Shown: piece after piece, positions 1-7,095 of the stretch
Position numbering within the stretch: the stretch's first letter is position 1
How the letters are laid out: each line of letters begins with the position of its first letter
Source of the DNA: Bacteroidota bacterium
Lineage (GTDB): Bacteria > Bacteroidota > Bacteroidia > Bacteroidales > Prolixibacteraceae
Direction: 5' to 3'
DNA length: 43,709 nucleotides
Assembly (NCBI GenBank): GCA_023251435.1
Contig: JAHEYU010000004.1
Coordinates: 1-43,709, forward strand
The notes under the pieces: model-generated
What the model was told of the DNA's origin: nothing
Databases searched by the model: none
The model's input: the letters and a program-made list of their open reading frames with translations, nothing else
Program-made: the position numbers and the translations under genes

Positions 1-91
1 ATAACGGCTATCCATATTATTCTCCCCTAGAAAAGTAATATTTTACATCTTTATCAAAGAAAATACTATTTTTTATTGATTTTGTAGCCAC

Positions 92-99
92 TACATTTG
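92..99 (+). promoter_or_regulatory. Putative Bacteroidota -7 promoter box for the corrinoid cluster
   Basis: TACATTTG matches the Bacteroidota -7 consensus TAnnTTTG exactly and lies 27 bases before the ATG of the corrinoid protein. TTG triplets at 76-78 and 82-84 are too close to be a normal -33 element, so the match is partial. The rest of bases 1-126 shows no recognisable riboswitch or gene. Confidence 0.4.
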
Positions 100-126
100 A
101 AACACTAAAAATGTAAAACTCAAATC

Positions 127-795
127 ATGAACGAATTATTAATGAAACTGGCAGAATGTATTGAATTTGGCAAGATAAACATGGCTTCTCCGTATCCCCC
201 TCAAATGAAAGGGCAGGAAGGTGCCGACGAAATTACCCGCCGTGCTCTTGAAGAAGGTGTTCCACCACAGGACATTCTATCAAATGGACTGATGCCGGGC
301 ATGGAACGGATTGGCGTAAAGTTCCGCGAAAACAAAGTGTTTGTTCCTCAGGTACTGATGTCGGCAAAAGCGATGAGCACGGCCATGCTTCATCTGAAAC
401 CTCACTTTTTATCGGGAGCTGCTAAGCAGAAAGGAACTTTTATCATTGGAACTGTTTTGGGCGATTTGCACGACATCGGCAAAAATCTGGTTGGAATGAT
501 GGTGGAAGGCAACGGATACAAGGTAATTGATCTGGGCACCGATGTCGGTTCAGAAAAATTCATTGAAGCGGTAAGGCAAAATCCTGAAGCAGTGGTTGGA
601 TTGTCGGCATTGCTGACCACCACAATGGTAAACATGGAAAAAATCACCCGTGAAATTAAGGAAGCAATGCCCGGAACGCTTGTTACCATTGGCGGAGCTC
701 CTGTAAACAACGATTTTTGTTCAAAAATCGGGGCCGACAATTATTCACCCGATCCGCAGGGCGTGGTTGAATATCTGAACAGTAAAATTGCTTAA
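127..795 (+). CDS. Methyltransferase cognate corrinoid protein (B12-binding)
   Basis: This 222-residue protein has the MtaC/MtbC/MtvC layout and length. A helical cap fills about residues 1-95, and a Rossmann-type cobalamin-binding domain fills about 100-222. The base-off/His-on signature DxHxxG is intact as D113-L-H115-D-I-G118, so His115 should be the lower axial ligand to cobalt. Family members carry a methyl group as methyl-Co(III) between two methyltransferases in the cytoplasm. The next genes encode a UroD-type methyltransferase, a homocysteine methyltransferase and a reactivation protein, which are natural partners. The domain order also equals the cobalamin module of MetH. The substrate cannot be read from this protein. 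A -7 box at 92-99 probably drives it. The family call is very secure; the pathway role is inference. Confidence 0.95.
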   Translation: MNELLMKLAECIEFGKINMASPYPPQMKGQEGADEITRRALEEGVPPQDILSNGLMPGMERIGVKFRENKVFVPQVLMSAKAMSTAMLHLKPHFLSGAAKQKGTFIIGTVLGDLHDIGKNLVGMMVEGNGYKVIDLGTDVGSEKFIEAVRQNPEAVVGLSALLTTTMVNMEKITREIKEAMPGTLVTIGGAPVNNDFCSKIGADNYSPDPQGVVEYLNSKIA

Positions 796-846
796 ATCGA
801 TTTTCCGCTTAATTACCTGATTGGTTTTTTGTAGCAGTCAATTGTT

Positions 847-913
847 GTCATTCATAGTCATTAAGTTGTCAGTTCAAGTCAACTTAATGACCACCTAATG
901 ACAATTAAATGAC
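847..913. repeat. Intergenic inverted repeat built from GTCATT/AATGAC words
   Basis: A perfect 12-base inverted repeat, GTCATTAAGTTG at 857-868 and CAACTTAATGAC at 880-891, is flanked by further copies of the same word. GTCATT occurs at 847 and 857, and AATGAC at 886, 897 and 908. The element can fold into a long hairpin between the corrinoid protein gene and the methyltransferase gene. It has no T-run of terminator quality right after the 12-bp stem. It may be an mRNA stability or partial-termination element, or a dispersed intergenic repeat. Confidence 0.65.
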
Positions 914-968
914 TTTTTAAGACATGAGGTAAATTTAATGATATACCAACAGACTAAAACGAACAAAA

Positions 969-2588
969 ATGCACGGACTTTCACTAATAAAACAGGCAAT
1001 CAGACTCAAACCTGTTGCACGCATTCCATGGGTTCCTTTTGTGGGCGTTCATGGCGGATATTTAATCGGAGTAGATGCCGAAGAGTATCTAAAATCATCC
1101 AAACACATGATTGCAGGATTGAACAAGGCCATCGAATTGTACAAACCGGACGGGATTCCTGTCAGTTTTGATTTACAGCTTGAAGCCGAAATTCTGGGAT
1201 GCAAATTGAAATGGGCGAAGGAAAATCCACCGGCAGTGGTTTCGCATCCATTGGTGGAAGGAACATTGCTAAGTTCATTAAAAATTCCTGAAGCGCACGA
1301 AGGCCGCATTCCGCTGGTTTTGGAAACAACCCGTGCATTGCGTGCCAGTCATCCTGAAATTGCTTTGTACGGACTGATTACCGGCCCGTTTACACTTGCA
1401 CTGCACTTGCTTGGCACCGATATATTTATGAAGTTGTTTGACGATCCGGAATATGTGATGGAGGTGATGAATTTTTGTACCGATGTAGCCATCAAATATT
1501 CGGAAATGCTGATCGATGCCGGATGCGATGTAATTGCGGTGGTTGATCCGATGACCAGCCAAATTGATCCGCTGTCGTTCGAAACTTTTGTGACTCCTTT
1601 TGCAAGCCGCATTTTTGATTTTGTGCGCGAAAAACAAAAGCTGAGTTCATTCTTTGTCTGCGGACATGCCCAGCAAAACATTGAAGCAATGTGCGATTGC
1701 CGTCCCGACAATATTTCGATTGATGAAAATATTCCGCTCGAATTTGTGAAAGAAATTGCACTGGCAAAAAATATCAGTTTCGGTGGCAATTTGAAACTTA
1801 CTGTGGTTTTGCTGATGGGCGATGCGGATGATGCAAAACATGATGCGCTGGCTTGCATGGATTCAGGCGGAAACCTCGGTTTTATTCTGGCACCGGGTTG
1901 CGATTTGCCGATGCAAACTCCGGTCGAAAATATTCAGGCAGTTTCTGAACTGGTTTTCAGTCAGTATCTTCAGGATATTGCCCGAAATCTGGATAAGAAG
2001 GAAAGCAAACTGGATATCATGAACATGAAGGATTACGGGCAGTCCGACAAAGTGATTGTTGATATCATCACCCTCGATTCAGAATCCTGCGCGCCGTGTC
2101 AATACATGGTGGAAGCGGTAAAAAGAATTGCTCCTCATTTCGACGGTGTAGTTGAATGGCGCGAACATCCGATCAAAAAAATGGAAGCGGTGTCGTTCAT
2201 GTCGTCGATGATGGTGAAAAATATTCCAACTATATGTATCGACGGAAAGATTGTTTTCGTATCGCAGATACCGCCGCAAAGCCAGTTAATTGAGGCCATT
2301 CAGAAACGCGTCAACGAAAAATTAAAACTCCGGATTAAGTCGAAACGCAGTGAAATACTGATTCTTGGCGAAACCGAAAAGGAATGTGCCGAACTTGCCA
2401 AAAAGGTTAAACGAGCCATTGCCGAACTGGGCAAAAATATAACAGTGACAGTCGTTGCCGATAAAGTACAGATGAATTCCTACGGAATAAAGAAAGGCCC
2501 TGCTGTCGTAACGGTGAACTACAAGATGAAATCATCGGCAACGGTTCCTTCGCTGGATGTTATCAAAGAATGGGTGAAGGAGATATAG
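969..2588 (+). CDS. UroD/MtaA-type corrinoid methyltransferase fused to two thioredoxin-like domains
   Basis: This protein has 539 residues, about 200 more than a usual MtaA-type enzyme. Residues 1-340 form a uroporphyrinogen-decarboxylase-superfamily barrel of the MtaA/MtbA/CmuA methyltransferase group. The zinc-ligand region HxC...C is recognisable but altered: Cys231 is present in VCGH, the His expected two residues before it is Phe229, and a His sits at 233. The second Cys is kept in PGC311DLP. Residues about 360-450 are a thioredoxin fold with a CxxC motif (C374-A-P-C377) and a cis-Pro-type IPT segment. Residues about 460-539 look like a second thioredoxin-like domain without CxxC. The enzyme probably exchanges methyl groups with the corrinoid protein encoded upstream; the thioredoxin part could reduce the site or act as a thiol partner. 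A true haem-pathway HemE is unlikely given the context and tail. Confidence 0.88.
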   Translation: MHGLSLIKQAIRLKPVARIPWVPFVGVHGGYLIGVDAEEYLKSSKHMIAGLNKAIELYKPDGIPVSFDLQLEAEILGCKLKWAKENPPAVVSHPLVEGTLLSSLKIPEAHEGRIPLVLETTRALRASHPEIALYGLITGPFTLALHLLGTDIFMKLFDDPEYVMEVMNFCTDVAIKYSEMLIDAGCDVIAVVDPMTSQIDPLSFETFVTPFASRIFDFVREKQKLSSFFVCGHAQQNIEAMCDCRPDNISIDENIPLEFVKEIALAKNISFGGNLKLTVVLLMGDADDAKHDALACMDSGGNLGFILAPGCDLPMQTPVENIQAVSELVFSQYLQDIARNLDKKESKLDIMNMKDYGQSDKVIVDIITLDSESCAPCQYMVEAVKRIAPHFDGVVEWREHPIKKMEAVSFMSSMMVKNIPTICIDGKIVFVSQIPPQSQLIEAIQKRVNEKLKLRIKSKRSEILILGETEKECAELAKKVKRAIAELGKNITVTVVADKVQMNSYGIKKGPAVVTVNYKMKSSATVPSLDVIKEWVKEI

Positions 2589-2610
2589 AAGTACAAAGTG
2601 TTTGAATGAA

Positions 2611-2698
2611 AATTTACAATTAGACGATTTACTATTTACATTCATTGTGAAAGTGTCAACCATAAATCGTAAATTGTCAATGGACAAATCGTAAATAG
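2611..2698. repeat. Intergenic ATTTAC/GTAAAT word repeat
   Basis: ATTTAC occurs three times on the left (within AATTTACAATT, CGATTTAC and TATTTAC, 2610-2639). Its complement GTAAAT occurs twice on the right, each time joined to AAATC (2664-2677 and 2686-2698). The arms share permuted words rather than one clean stem, so several alternative hairpins are possible. The element lies between the UroD-thioredoxin gene and the homocysteine methyltransferase gene and contains no ORF. Confidence 0.5.
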
Positions 2699-2733
2699 CT
2701 CAATATTTTGCACTAACTATTAACATATTGATT

Positions 2734-3618
2734 ATGAATAAACTAATAAACGAAATAAACAAAGGTCGGGTGCTCGTTTCGGATGGCGCGTGGGGAACTT
2801 TCCTTCAGCAAAAAGGATTGAAACCTTCTGAATGTCCCGAAGAATGGAATATTTCGAGGGCTTCCGATGTTTTTGACATTGCCAAAAGTTACGTGGATGC
2901 AGGTGCCGATATGATTGAAACCAACAGTTTCGGCGGAAATTATTTCAAACTGAAAAATTATGGTTTTGAAGATCGTGTTTTCGAAATAAACAAAGCCGCC
3001 GCCGAAATTAGCCGAAAAGCTGCCGGTGCCGATCGGTTTGTGCTGGGTTCTGTGGGGCCAACCGGCAAACTGCTGATGATGGAAGAAGTTACCGAAGCGG
3101 AACTTTATGAGGCATTTAAAGAACAATCAATTGCCCTTGAAGCCGGAGGTGCGGATGCAATTGTGATTGAAACCATGACCGACCTTGAAGAAGCGCGCAT
3201 TGCGGTGAAAGCTGCCAAAGAAAATACCGGTTGCGAAGTTTTTTGCACCATGACTTTCGATAAAATCATTGGCGGCGAATACCGCACCATGATGGGAATT
3301 TCGCCCACAGAAATGACCGAAACGCTGGCAGAAGCCGGTGCTGCGGTAATCGGTGCAAATTGCGGAAACGGTATCGCCGATATGATTGGTATTGTAAAGG
3401 AAATCAGGCAGGCGAATGCGACCATCCCGATTTTAATTCATGCAAATGCCGGAATGCCAAATTATTGCGACGGAGAAACTACTTTTCCCGAATCGCCGGA
3501 TGACATGGCCGCAAATGTGAAAGAAATTACCGAAGCCGGCGCCAACATTATTGGTGGCTGCTGCGGCACAACGCCCGGTCACATTTGCAAAGTTCGCGAG
3601 GTGGTGAAAAGTTTGTGA
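2734..3618 (+). CDS. Homocysteine S-methyltransferase family protein (MetH domain-1 type)
   Basis: This 294-residue protein is a stand-alone equivalent of the homocysteine-binding barrel of cobalamin-dependent methionine synthase. The zinc ligands of the family are visible: Cys210 in GANCGNG and the adjacent pair Cys276-Cys277 in GGCCGTTP. The N-terminal VSDGAWGT segment is also typical. Zinc-bound homocysteine would take a methyl group, here most plausibly from the neighbouring methyl-corrinoid protein, to form methionine. A TTG six bases upstream is in frame, but ATG at 2734 fits the usual start of the family. MmuM/BHMT-like enzymes using other donors belong to the same superfamily, so the acceptor or donor could differ. 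The family is certain; coupling to the upstream corrinoid protein is inferred from gene order. Confidence 0.92.
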   Translation: MNKLINEINKGRVLVSDGAWGTFLQQKGLKPSECPEEWNISRASDVFDIAKSYVDAGADMIETNSFGGNYFKLKNYGFEDRVFEINKAAAEISRKAAGADRFVLGSVGPTGKLLMMEEVTEAELYEAFKEQSIALEAGGADAIVIETMTDLEEARIAVKAAKENTGCEVFCTMTFDKIIGGEYRTMMGISPTEMTETLAEAGAAVIGANCGNGIADMIGIVKEIRQANATIPILIHANAGMPNYCDGETTFPESPDDMAANVKEITEAGANIIGGCCGTTPGHICKVREVVKSL

Positions 3619-3697
3619 ATTAAAGCGGCTGGCAACTGGCAACTAGCTGCTGGAAAAAAAAGAATCAATCCTTCAGTAAATCAATACTTAAAGCTTC

Positions 3698-4603
3698 ATG
3701 GTTGTGATACCGATGCAATTGGTTACAGGCTTTCTGGGAAGTGGCAAAACTACTTTCCTGAAAAATTATCTGGAAGAATTTTCAGCAGGGAGAAAAATTG
3801 GCATCATTCAGAACGAATTTTCGGAAGTGAATGTTGACAGCCATGAACTTCGGAAAGGGAATGCTGATTTTCAAATTCTCGAAGTCAATAATGGCTCCGT
3901 TTTTTGTGTTTGTTTGCTGGGGAGTTTCATGGATTCGCTGGCCGCATTTATCGACCAGTACCAGCCCGATGAATTGATTCTGGAAGCCTCCGGAATGTCA
4001 GATCCGCTGAGTATCGGGCAAATATTGCAATCACCAATCCTGAAGGACAAAGTATATCTCGACCATGTTTGGTGCCTGGTGGATGCCCTGAATTTCGAAA
4101 AAATAAGCCGTCTGCAAATACGGGTCAATCACCAGATACGGATTGCCGATACCATCATCGTAAACAAAACAGATTTAGCTGAAAATAAGAATGATGCGGT
4201 CATTCAACGGATCAAATACCTGAACCCATTCGCAGCCGTCATGATCACCAGTTTTGCCCGTATCGATTTCACTGAACGGAAATCAGTCATGAAGTTTTTC
4301 CCTTCAGGAGAAAAGGCAGAAAATAGCCGTCCGGATCTTCAGTCGATGGTTATAAAAAGCAACCGCAAAATTTGTCCTGAAAAGTTGGATGAATTTCTGA
4401 AAGTCATTCATTCAGGTTGCATCCGTAGCAAAGGTTACATCAACTTGAGTTCAGGAGTAAAAGTATTTTTACAGGGAAGTTATGACCTGTTCACACTTCA
4501 GGAGGTGGAAGCATTTGCAGCGCCGACTGAATTTATCGTTATTGGCAATTTTTCAGGAGAACAAAATCATCAAAAACTATTCGAAAATCTTTGCGCATCA
4601 TGA
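3698..4603 (+). CDS. CobW/G3E-family GTPase, putative metallochaperone
   Basis: This 301-residue protein has the COG0523 layout. Walker A GFLGSGKTT is at 11-19, a switch region with NEFSEVNVD at about 39-47, EASGMSDP at 96-103, guanine-specificity NKTD at 156-159, and a CobW C-terminal domain at about 210-301. The metal-binding CxCC motif is reduced to C70-V-C72-L, so one Cys is missing. Family members deliver zinc or cobalt to client proteins using GTP. The likely clients here are the zinc-dependent methyltransferases or the corrinoid system of this cluster. The stop codon overlaps the start of the next gene as ATGA, which indicates translational coupling with the reactivation protein. An alternative start is ATG at 3713. 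Confidence 0.9.
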   Translation: MVVIPMQLVTGFLGSGKTTFLKNYLEEFSAGRKIGIIQNEFSEVNVDSHELRKGNADFQILEVNNGSVFCVCLLGSFMDSLAAFIDQYQPDELILEASGMSDPLSIGQILQSPILKDKVYLDHVWCLVDALNFEKISRLQIRVNHQIRIADTIIVNKTDLAENKNDAVIQRIKYLNPFAAVMITSFARIDFTERKSVMKFFPSGEKAENSRPDLQSMVIKSNRKICPEKLDEFLKVIHSGCIRSKGYINLSSGVKVFLQGSYDLFTLQEVEAFAAPTEFIVIGNFSGEQNHQKLFENLCAS

Positions 4604-5310
4604 TATATCAATTTTCATATTCTTTTGGCGAACTTACTTTAGACAGGAATTATCTGTCGGCCATGCTCGGGTTTCCCGATGGTGTTCTTCCTGAACCATT
4701 CGACGAGTATGTTGCCGAAGCAATTCATGAAGCCGAATCGCTGAGTGATATTCGCGGCGCTTTTTGTTTTCAGCAAAACAGTGAGTTTATTGCCGGCAAT
4801 AGTTGTATTTCGGTGGATGGAATCGAATTTGGAATAGGCAAAACCGTCGCCAAAGAATTGCGGAATTCCACTTCGGTTGCCTTGTTCATTTGTACAGCCG
4901 GTGAAGGAATCAGCGGGCGATCGAAAGAATTATTAACAGGTGAAAACCCTGTATTGGGCTATATTTTCGATGTTTTGGGCTCAATGATTGTTGAAACTGC
5001 CACCGACCAGCTGCAGAATGAGATCTCTAGGATTGCGAATTCAGAAGATCTTTCAATTACGAATCGCTACAGTCCGGGTTATTGCAAATGGAGCGTGGCC
5101 GACCAGCACAAACTGTTTTCATTCTTTCCGCCCAACTGCTGCGGAATTAGTTTAACCGACTCGGCATTGATGCATCCGATTAAATCAGTCAGCGGAATGA
5201 TCGGCCTCGGGAAAGAGGTGAAATTCAGGGAATATACCTGCGATTTATGCAGTCAGACTGAATGTTTTCATCGAAATCACCAAAGAGACAAGCAAAATGT
5301 TGTGAAATAG
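4600..5310 (+). CDS. MetH-type activation-domain protein, corrinoid reactivation
   Basis: This 236-residue stand-alone protein resembles the C-terminal activation domain of cobalamin-dependent methionine synthase. The signature RYSPGYCKW is at about 156-164 (RxSPGYP in MetH), followed by LTDSALMHPIKSVSG. In MetH this domain binds S-adenosylmethionine and drives reductive methylation of inactive Co(II) cobalamin. A C-terminal Cys cluster, Cys214, Cys217 and Cys222, is absent from E. coli-type MetH and could bind zinc or an iron-sulfur centre for electron delivery. The ATG lies inside the stop of the CobW-type gene (ATGA), and an in-frame TTG at 4591 is less likely. It probably rescues one or both corrinoid proteins of the window. 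Confidence 0.88.
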   Translation: MIYQFSYSFGELTLDRNYLSAMLGFPDGVLPEPFDEYVAEAIHEAESLSDIRGAFCFQQNSEFIAGNSCISVDGIEFGIGKTVAKELRNSTSVALFICTAGEGISGRSKELLTGENPVLGYIFDVLGSMIVETATDQLQNEISRIANSEDLSITNRYSPGYCKWSVADQHKLFSFFPPNCCGISLTDSALMHPIKSVSGMIGLGKEVKFREYTCDLCSQTECFHRNHQRDKQNVVK

Positions 5311-5385
5311 CCAATCGAAGAAACTTCTGCATTTCTTGTTCGTTATATAGGAGATCAGGAGATTGTAAATTCAAAACTTTGCGCT

Positions 5386-5883
5386 ATGAAGACAATGAAA
5401 ATATTTACCGTTGTTACTCTTTTTCTGGTTTTTACCGGATTTCAACCCGGTGATAGAAAACAGAAGAGGTTGCAAAAAGAAAAGGAAATATACGAACTGA
5501 TCGAATCAGGCCATTTTCGTTTTTTAGCCAATTCAGCCAAATCCAGCTTGGGAAATTTCGATAATCTGGGAACTAATTATCATTTGGTATTCGACAGCTT
5601 GAAGTTGACGGCCTATTTGCCTTACTACGGAAGGGCGTATTCGGTTCCTTATGGTGGTGACGGAGGTGTTAAATTTGAACTTACAGCCGAAAAAATTGAA
5701 AAAGTCTGGAATGAAAAGAAGAAGATGTACACCTTTAGAACAGTTGTAGCCGATTCACAGGATTCGTATTTGATATATCTTACCACAGGATTGAGCGGAT
5801 ATGCTGATCTGAGAATAACATTCAGAAACAGGCAAATGATTAGCTATTACGGTGTAATTGAAAAAATTAAAAGTGAAAATTGA
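5386..5883 (+). CDS. DUF4251 family secreted protein
   Basis: This protein has 165 residues with an N-terminal hydrophobic segment (about residues 5-20) that reads as a signal peptide without a clear lipobox. The body carries the DUF4251 hallmark LPYYGRAYSVPYGG followed by GGVKFE, and a beta-rich C-terminal half. DUF4251 proteins are almost confined to Bacteroidota, and their function is unknown to me. It lies 75 bases after the reactivation-protein gene on the same strand, but nothing ties it to methyl transfer. Confidence 0.8.
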   Translation: MKTMKIFTVVTLFLVFTGFQPGDRKQKRLQKEKEIYELIESGHFRFLANSAKSSLGNFDNLGTNYHLVFDSLKLTAYLPYYGRAYSVPYGGDGGVKFELTAEKIEKVWNEKKKMYTFRTVVADSQDSYLIYLTTGLSGYADLRITFRNRQMISYYGVIEKIKSEN

Positions 5884-6018
5884 TGAAATTGAAACCTGAT
5901 CATGGGATAAACCAAAAATGAATGTTGCTGCAAACTTATAACAAATAGTAAAATTCAAATATCTTCCTTTAAAATCATATTTTGGTTCGTTTAACTGTCA
6001 TTTCCACGGCAATTTTCC

Positions 6019-6026
6019 TAGTTTTG
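6019..6026 (+). promoter_or_regulatory. Putative -7 promoter box upstream of the secreted isomerase-like gene
   Basis: TAGTTTTG fits TAnnTTTG exactly and lies 24 bases before the ATG at 6051. No TTG is seen at the 17-23 base spacing expected for a -33 element, so only half of the promoter is supported. Confidence 0.4.
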
Positions 6027-6050
6027 TAAACCTGTAAACCAATAAATTAA

Positions 6051-6908
6051 ATGGCTACTACTATGAGACGACTATCATTTTTTCTACTATTTGTACTATT
6101 GGTTGTTACTTCTGTTAAAGCTCAGGAGCAACAGCGCCCCGGACAGCAACCTGCCCCCGAAACCGGCGAAAAATTCAAAATCGGTATGGCCGGTTATTCA
6201 TTTGTCAAATTAAATGATTTGGATAAATCGCTGGCAACCATGCAACGTGTTGATGTTCATTATCTCTGCATCAAAGATTTTCATTTGCCATTTAAAAGCA
6301 CCGATGCTGAAATTGCAGCTTTTCATGCTAAGTTGAAAGAAAAAGGAGTGACCGGTTATGCGGTTGGACCTATTTACATGAAAACCGAAGCAGATATCGA
6401 CAATGCTTTTGAATATGCCAAAAGGGTAGGAGTGAAGTTGATTGTTGGTGTTCCGAACTACGAACTTTTACCGTATGTCGATAAAAAAGTGAAAGAATAC
6501 GGATTCAACTATGCCATTCATTTGCACGGACCTGATATTAAACTTTATCCGGATGCCGAAGATGTTTGGAACAATGTAAAAGATCTTGATCCCCGTATTG
6601 GCATGTGTCTGGATATTGGTCACGACACCCGCAATGGAAAAGATCCGGTGGCCGACCTGAAAAAATACCATACCCGTGTATTTGATGTTCACATTAAAGA
6701 TGTAACCGGAAACACCAAATTGGGTTATTCGCTCGAAATTGGTCGCGGAGTAATTGATTTTCCGGCATTCGTAAAAATGCTGCGCAAAGTTGGCTACACT
6801 GGCGTTTGCAGCCTTGAGCACGAAAAAGATATGGCTGACCCGTTTATGGGAATTGCCGAGTCAATCGGTTATTTCAGGGGCGTAATTGAAGCAACAAAAA
6901 AGAAATAG
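6051..6908 (+). CDS. Secreted sugar phosphate isomerase/epimerase-like TIM-barrel protein
   Basis: This 285-residue protein has a signal peptide (hydrophobic run ending in VKAQ, about residues 8-25) and a Gln/Pro-rich linker. An AP-endonuclease-2/xylose-isomerase-type barrel follows at about 42-280. Candidate metal-site residues are visible in IHLHGPD, CLDIGHD, DVHIKDV and SLEHE, which matches the Glu/Asp/His metal-binding pattern of the superfamily. Members isomerise or epimerise sugars or inositols. Export suggests action in the periplasm, as seen for many Bacteroidota homologues near carbohydrate genes, though none lie here. ATG at 6063 is an alternative start. The gene has a putative promoter at 6019 and a terminator at 6935. 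The substrate is unknown. Confidence 0.85.
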   Translation: MATTMRRLSFFLLFVLLVVTSVKAQEQQRPGQQPAPETGEKFKIGMAGYSFVKLNDLDKSLATMQRVDVHYLCIKDFHLPFKSTDAEIAAFHAKLKEKGVTGYAVGPIYMKTEADIDNAFEYAKRVGVKLIVGVPNYELLPYVDKKVKEYGFNYAIHLHGPDIKLYPDAEDVWNNVKDLDPRIGMCLDIGHDTRNGKDPVADLKKYHTRVFDVHIKDVTGNTKLGYSLEIGRGVIDFPAFVKMLRKVGYTGVCSLEHEKDMADPFMGIAESIGYFRGVIEATKKK

Positions 6909-6934
6909 ATTTCCAATCAAAAATATACAGAATA

Positions 6935-6964
6935 GGCTGTTACCGGAAGGTAGCGGCCTTTTTT
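6935..6964 (+). terminator. Rho-independent terminator
   Basis: A 10-base stem with two G-T pairs (6935-6944 with 6949-6958) is closed by a GGAA tetraloop and followed by six T (6959-6964). It lies 26 bases after the isomerase-like stop codon and ends that transcription unit. Confidence 0.85.
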
Positions 6965-7042
6965 GTTCTCGGATGGGTTGATTAAAATAATTGATCTTTC
7001 AGAAGCGTTGAACTGCAAAAGATTGTTATTTTTATCAGCTTA

Positions 7043-7068
7043 CCTGAAAATTAAGAATTTCAGGTTTT
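7043..7068 (+). other. Hairpin just upstream of the M28 peptidase start
   Basis: CCTGAAAATT (7043-7052) pairs with AATTTCAGG (7056-7064) with one bulged A and is followed by TTTT. The T-run is too short for a confident terminator. Its position 31 bases before the ATG at 7096 would allow a role in attenuation or mRNA stability. Confidence 0.35.
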
Positions 7069-7095
7069 GTGGCTACAAAATTTAAACTGAAGGTT

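Noticed and set aside
86-92. GCCACTA before the corrinoid gene as a possible cobalamin-riboswitch fragment
   Set aside because: It resembles only the GCCACTG end of the B12 box. The rest of the conserved box and the multi-stem structure are not present in bases 1-126.
402-740. 112-codon minus-strand ORF within the corrinoid protein gene
   Set aside because: It lies wholly antisense to a well-supported gene and has no recognisable domain. Other antisense ORFs of the window were set aside for the same reason.
969-2588. Annotation as haem-pathway uroporphyrinogen decarboxylase (HemE)
   Set aside because: The protein is much longer than HemE, carries thioredoxin-like domains and an MtaA-like Cys pair, and lies among corrinoid genes.
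4591-4602. TTG at 4591 as start of the reactivation protein
   Set aside because: The ATG at 4600 overlaps the preceding stop as ATGA, a normal coupled start, and the added three residues bring no conserved sequence.
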